Positions 5,649-5,724 of a stretch of DNA of 5,724 nucleotides are shown in pieces (the stretch's first letter is position 1; each line of letters opens with the position of its first letter). Position numbers and translations under genes: made by a program. The stretch comes from Candidatus Altarchaeota archaeon (GTDB taxonomy: Archaea; Altiarchaeota; Altiarchaeia; IMC4; QMZM01). The notes beneath the pieces were generated by a model. That model was not told where the DNA came from. It saw nothing but the letters and a program-made list of their open reading frames with translations, and did not search any database. The DNA is taken from assembly GCA_018897475.1 (NCBI GenBank), contig JAHIKS010000078.1:1-5724 (forward strand), written 5' to 3'.

Positions 5649-5724
5649 ATGACAATCAAATTCGTTGAGAAGAAGAAGGGGTCTATCGAGGTGGAGTTCG
5701 ACGACAAGGTTCTCCCCAACCTCA
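5649..5724 (+). CDS. rpoL: Probable DNA-directed RNA polymerase subunit L (Rpb11-like), 3'-truncated by the window edge
   Basis: Only 25 codons are in view, encoding MTIKFVEKKKGSIEVEFDDK followed by VLPNL. Archaeal RpoL proteins start with a strand of this kind (x-IK-x-x-EK...x-x-x-x-E-x-x) and then a short acidic turn and a helix that begins around HTLxNLL. Here the DDKVLPNL segment takes the place of that motif, as in shorter divergent RpoL versions. RpoL pairs with RpoD (the Rpb3 homologue) to form the assembly platform of archaeal RNA polymerase. The start is supported by a TATA-like box upstream and the absence of any longer in-frame start in the 41-bp gap. With so few residues the identification is tentative. 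Confidence 0.5.
   Translation, partial: MTIKFVEKKKGSIEVEFDDKVLPNL

Noticed and set aside
1..5724. Search for tRNA or rRNA genes
   Set aside because: No cloverleaf with GTTCRA-type arm or conserved rRNA segments was seen between or within the genes.

Overview
The window looks archaeal. No gene has a clear Shine-Dalgarno sequence. Several starts lie about 26-30 bases downstream of TATA-like boxes, which suits leaderless or nearly leaderless transcripts. The gene families fit too: a small winged-helix regulator of the archaeal COG4190/HVO_A0114 type, a DUF89 phosphatase with an N-terminal CxxC, and the apparent start of an RNA polymerase subunit L gene. A more precise lineage (Euryarchaeota or a DPANN group) cannot be fixed from this sequence.

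Region 1 (1 to about 1200) is the right-hand part of an IS200/IS605-type element. It holds a tnpB gene whose start lies before the window, with all RuvC-like catalytic residues and the zinc finger intact. Three successive hairpins follow, spanning the tnpB stop codon and ending in a perfect right-end palindrome. This is the layout expected of a TnpB guide RNA (omega RNA) leading into the element's right end. No tnpA is visible.

Region 2 (about 1200 to 2870, + strand) starts with an AT-rich leader carrying a tandem 8-bp repeat and two adjoining dyads. A compact, intact metal-dependent amidohydrolase/deaminase follows. Next comes a small winged-helix regulator that resembles the antitoxin half of TumE/TumA-type pairs but has no toxin beside it, and then a weak T-run terminator.

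Region 3 (2882 to 5607, - strand) is a co-directional run. Its transcription order is DUF89 phosphatase, histidinol-phosphate aminotransferase (hisC), then a membrane-anchored cysteine-rich protein with two thioredoxin-like domains. The genes are separated by gaps of 34 bases each. It converges on region 2 near 2870.

Region 4 (5608 to 5724) is a 41-bp divergent promoter region with two interlocked TATA boxes, followed by the first 25 codons of a + strand gene, probably rpoL.

The genes do not form one obvious pathway. The mixture of a core transcription gene, an amino-acid biosynthesis gene and a metabolite-repair phosphatase looks like ordinary archaeal chromosome with a TnpB element inserted at the left. 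The best candidate for unusual biology is the intact TnpB with its structured 3' RNA region. The cysteine-rich membrane protein and the orphan antitoxin-like regulator come next.
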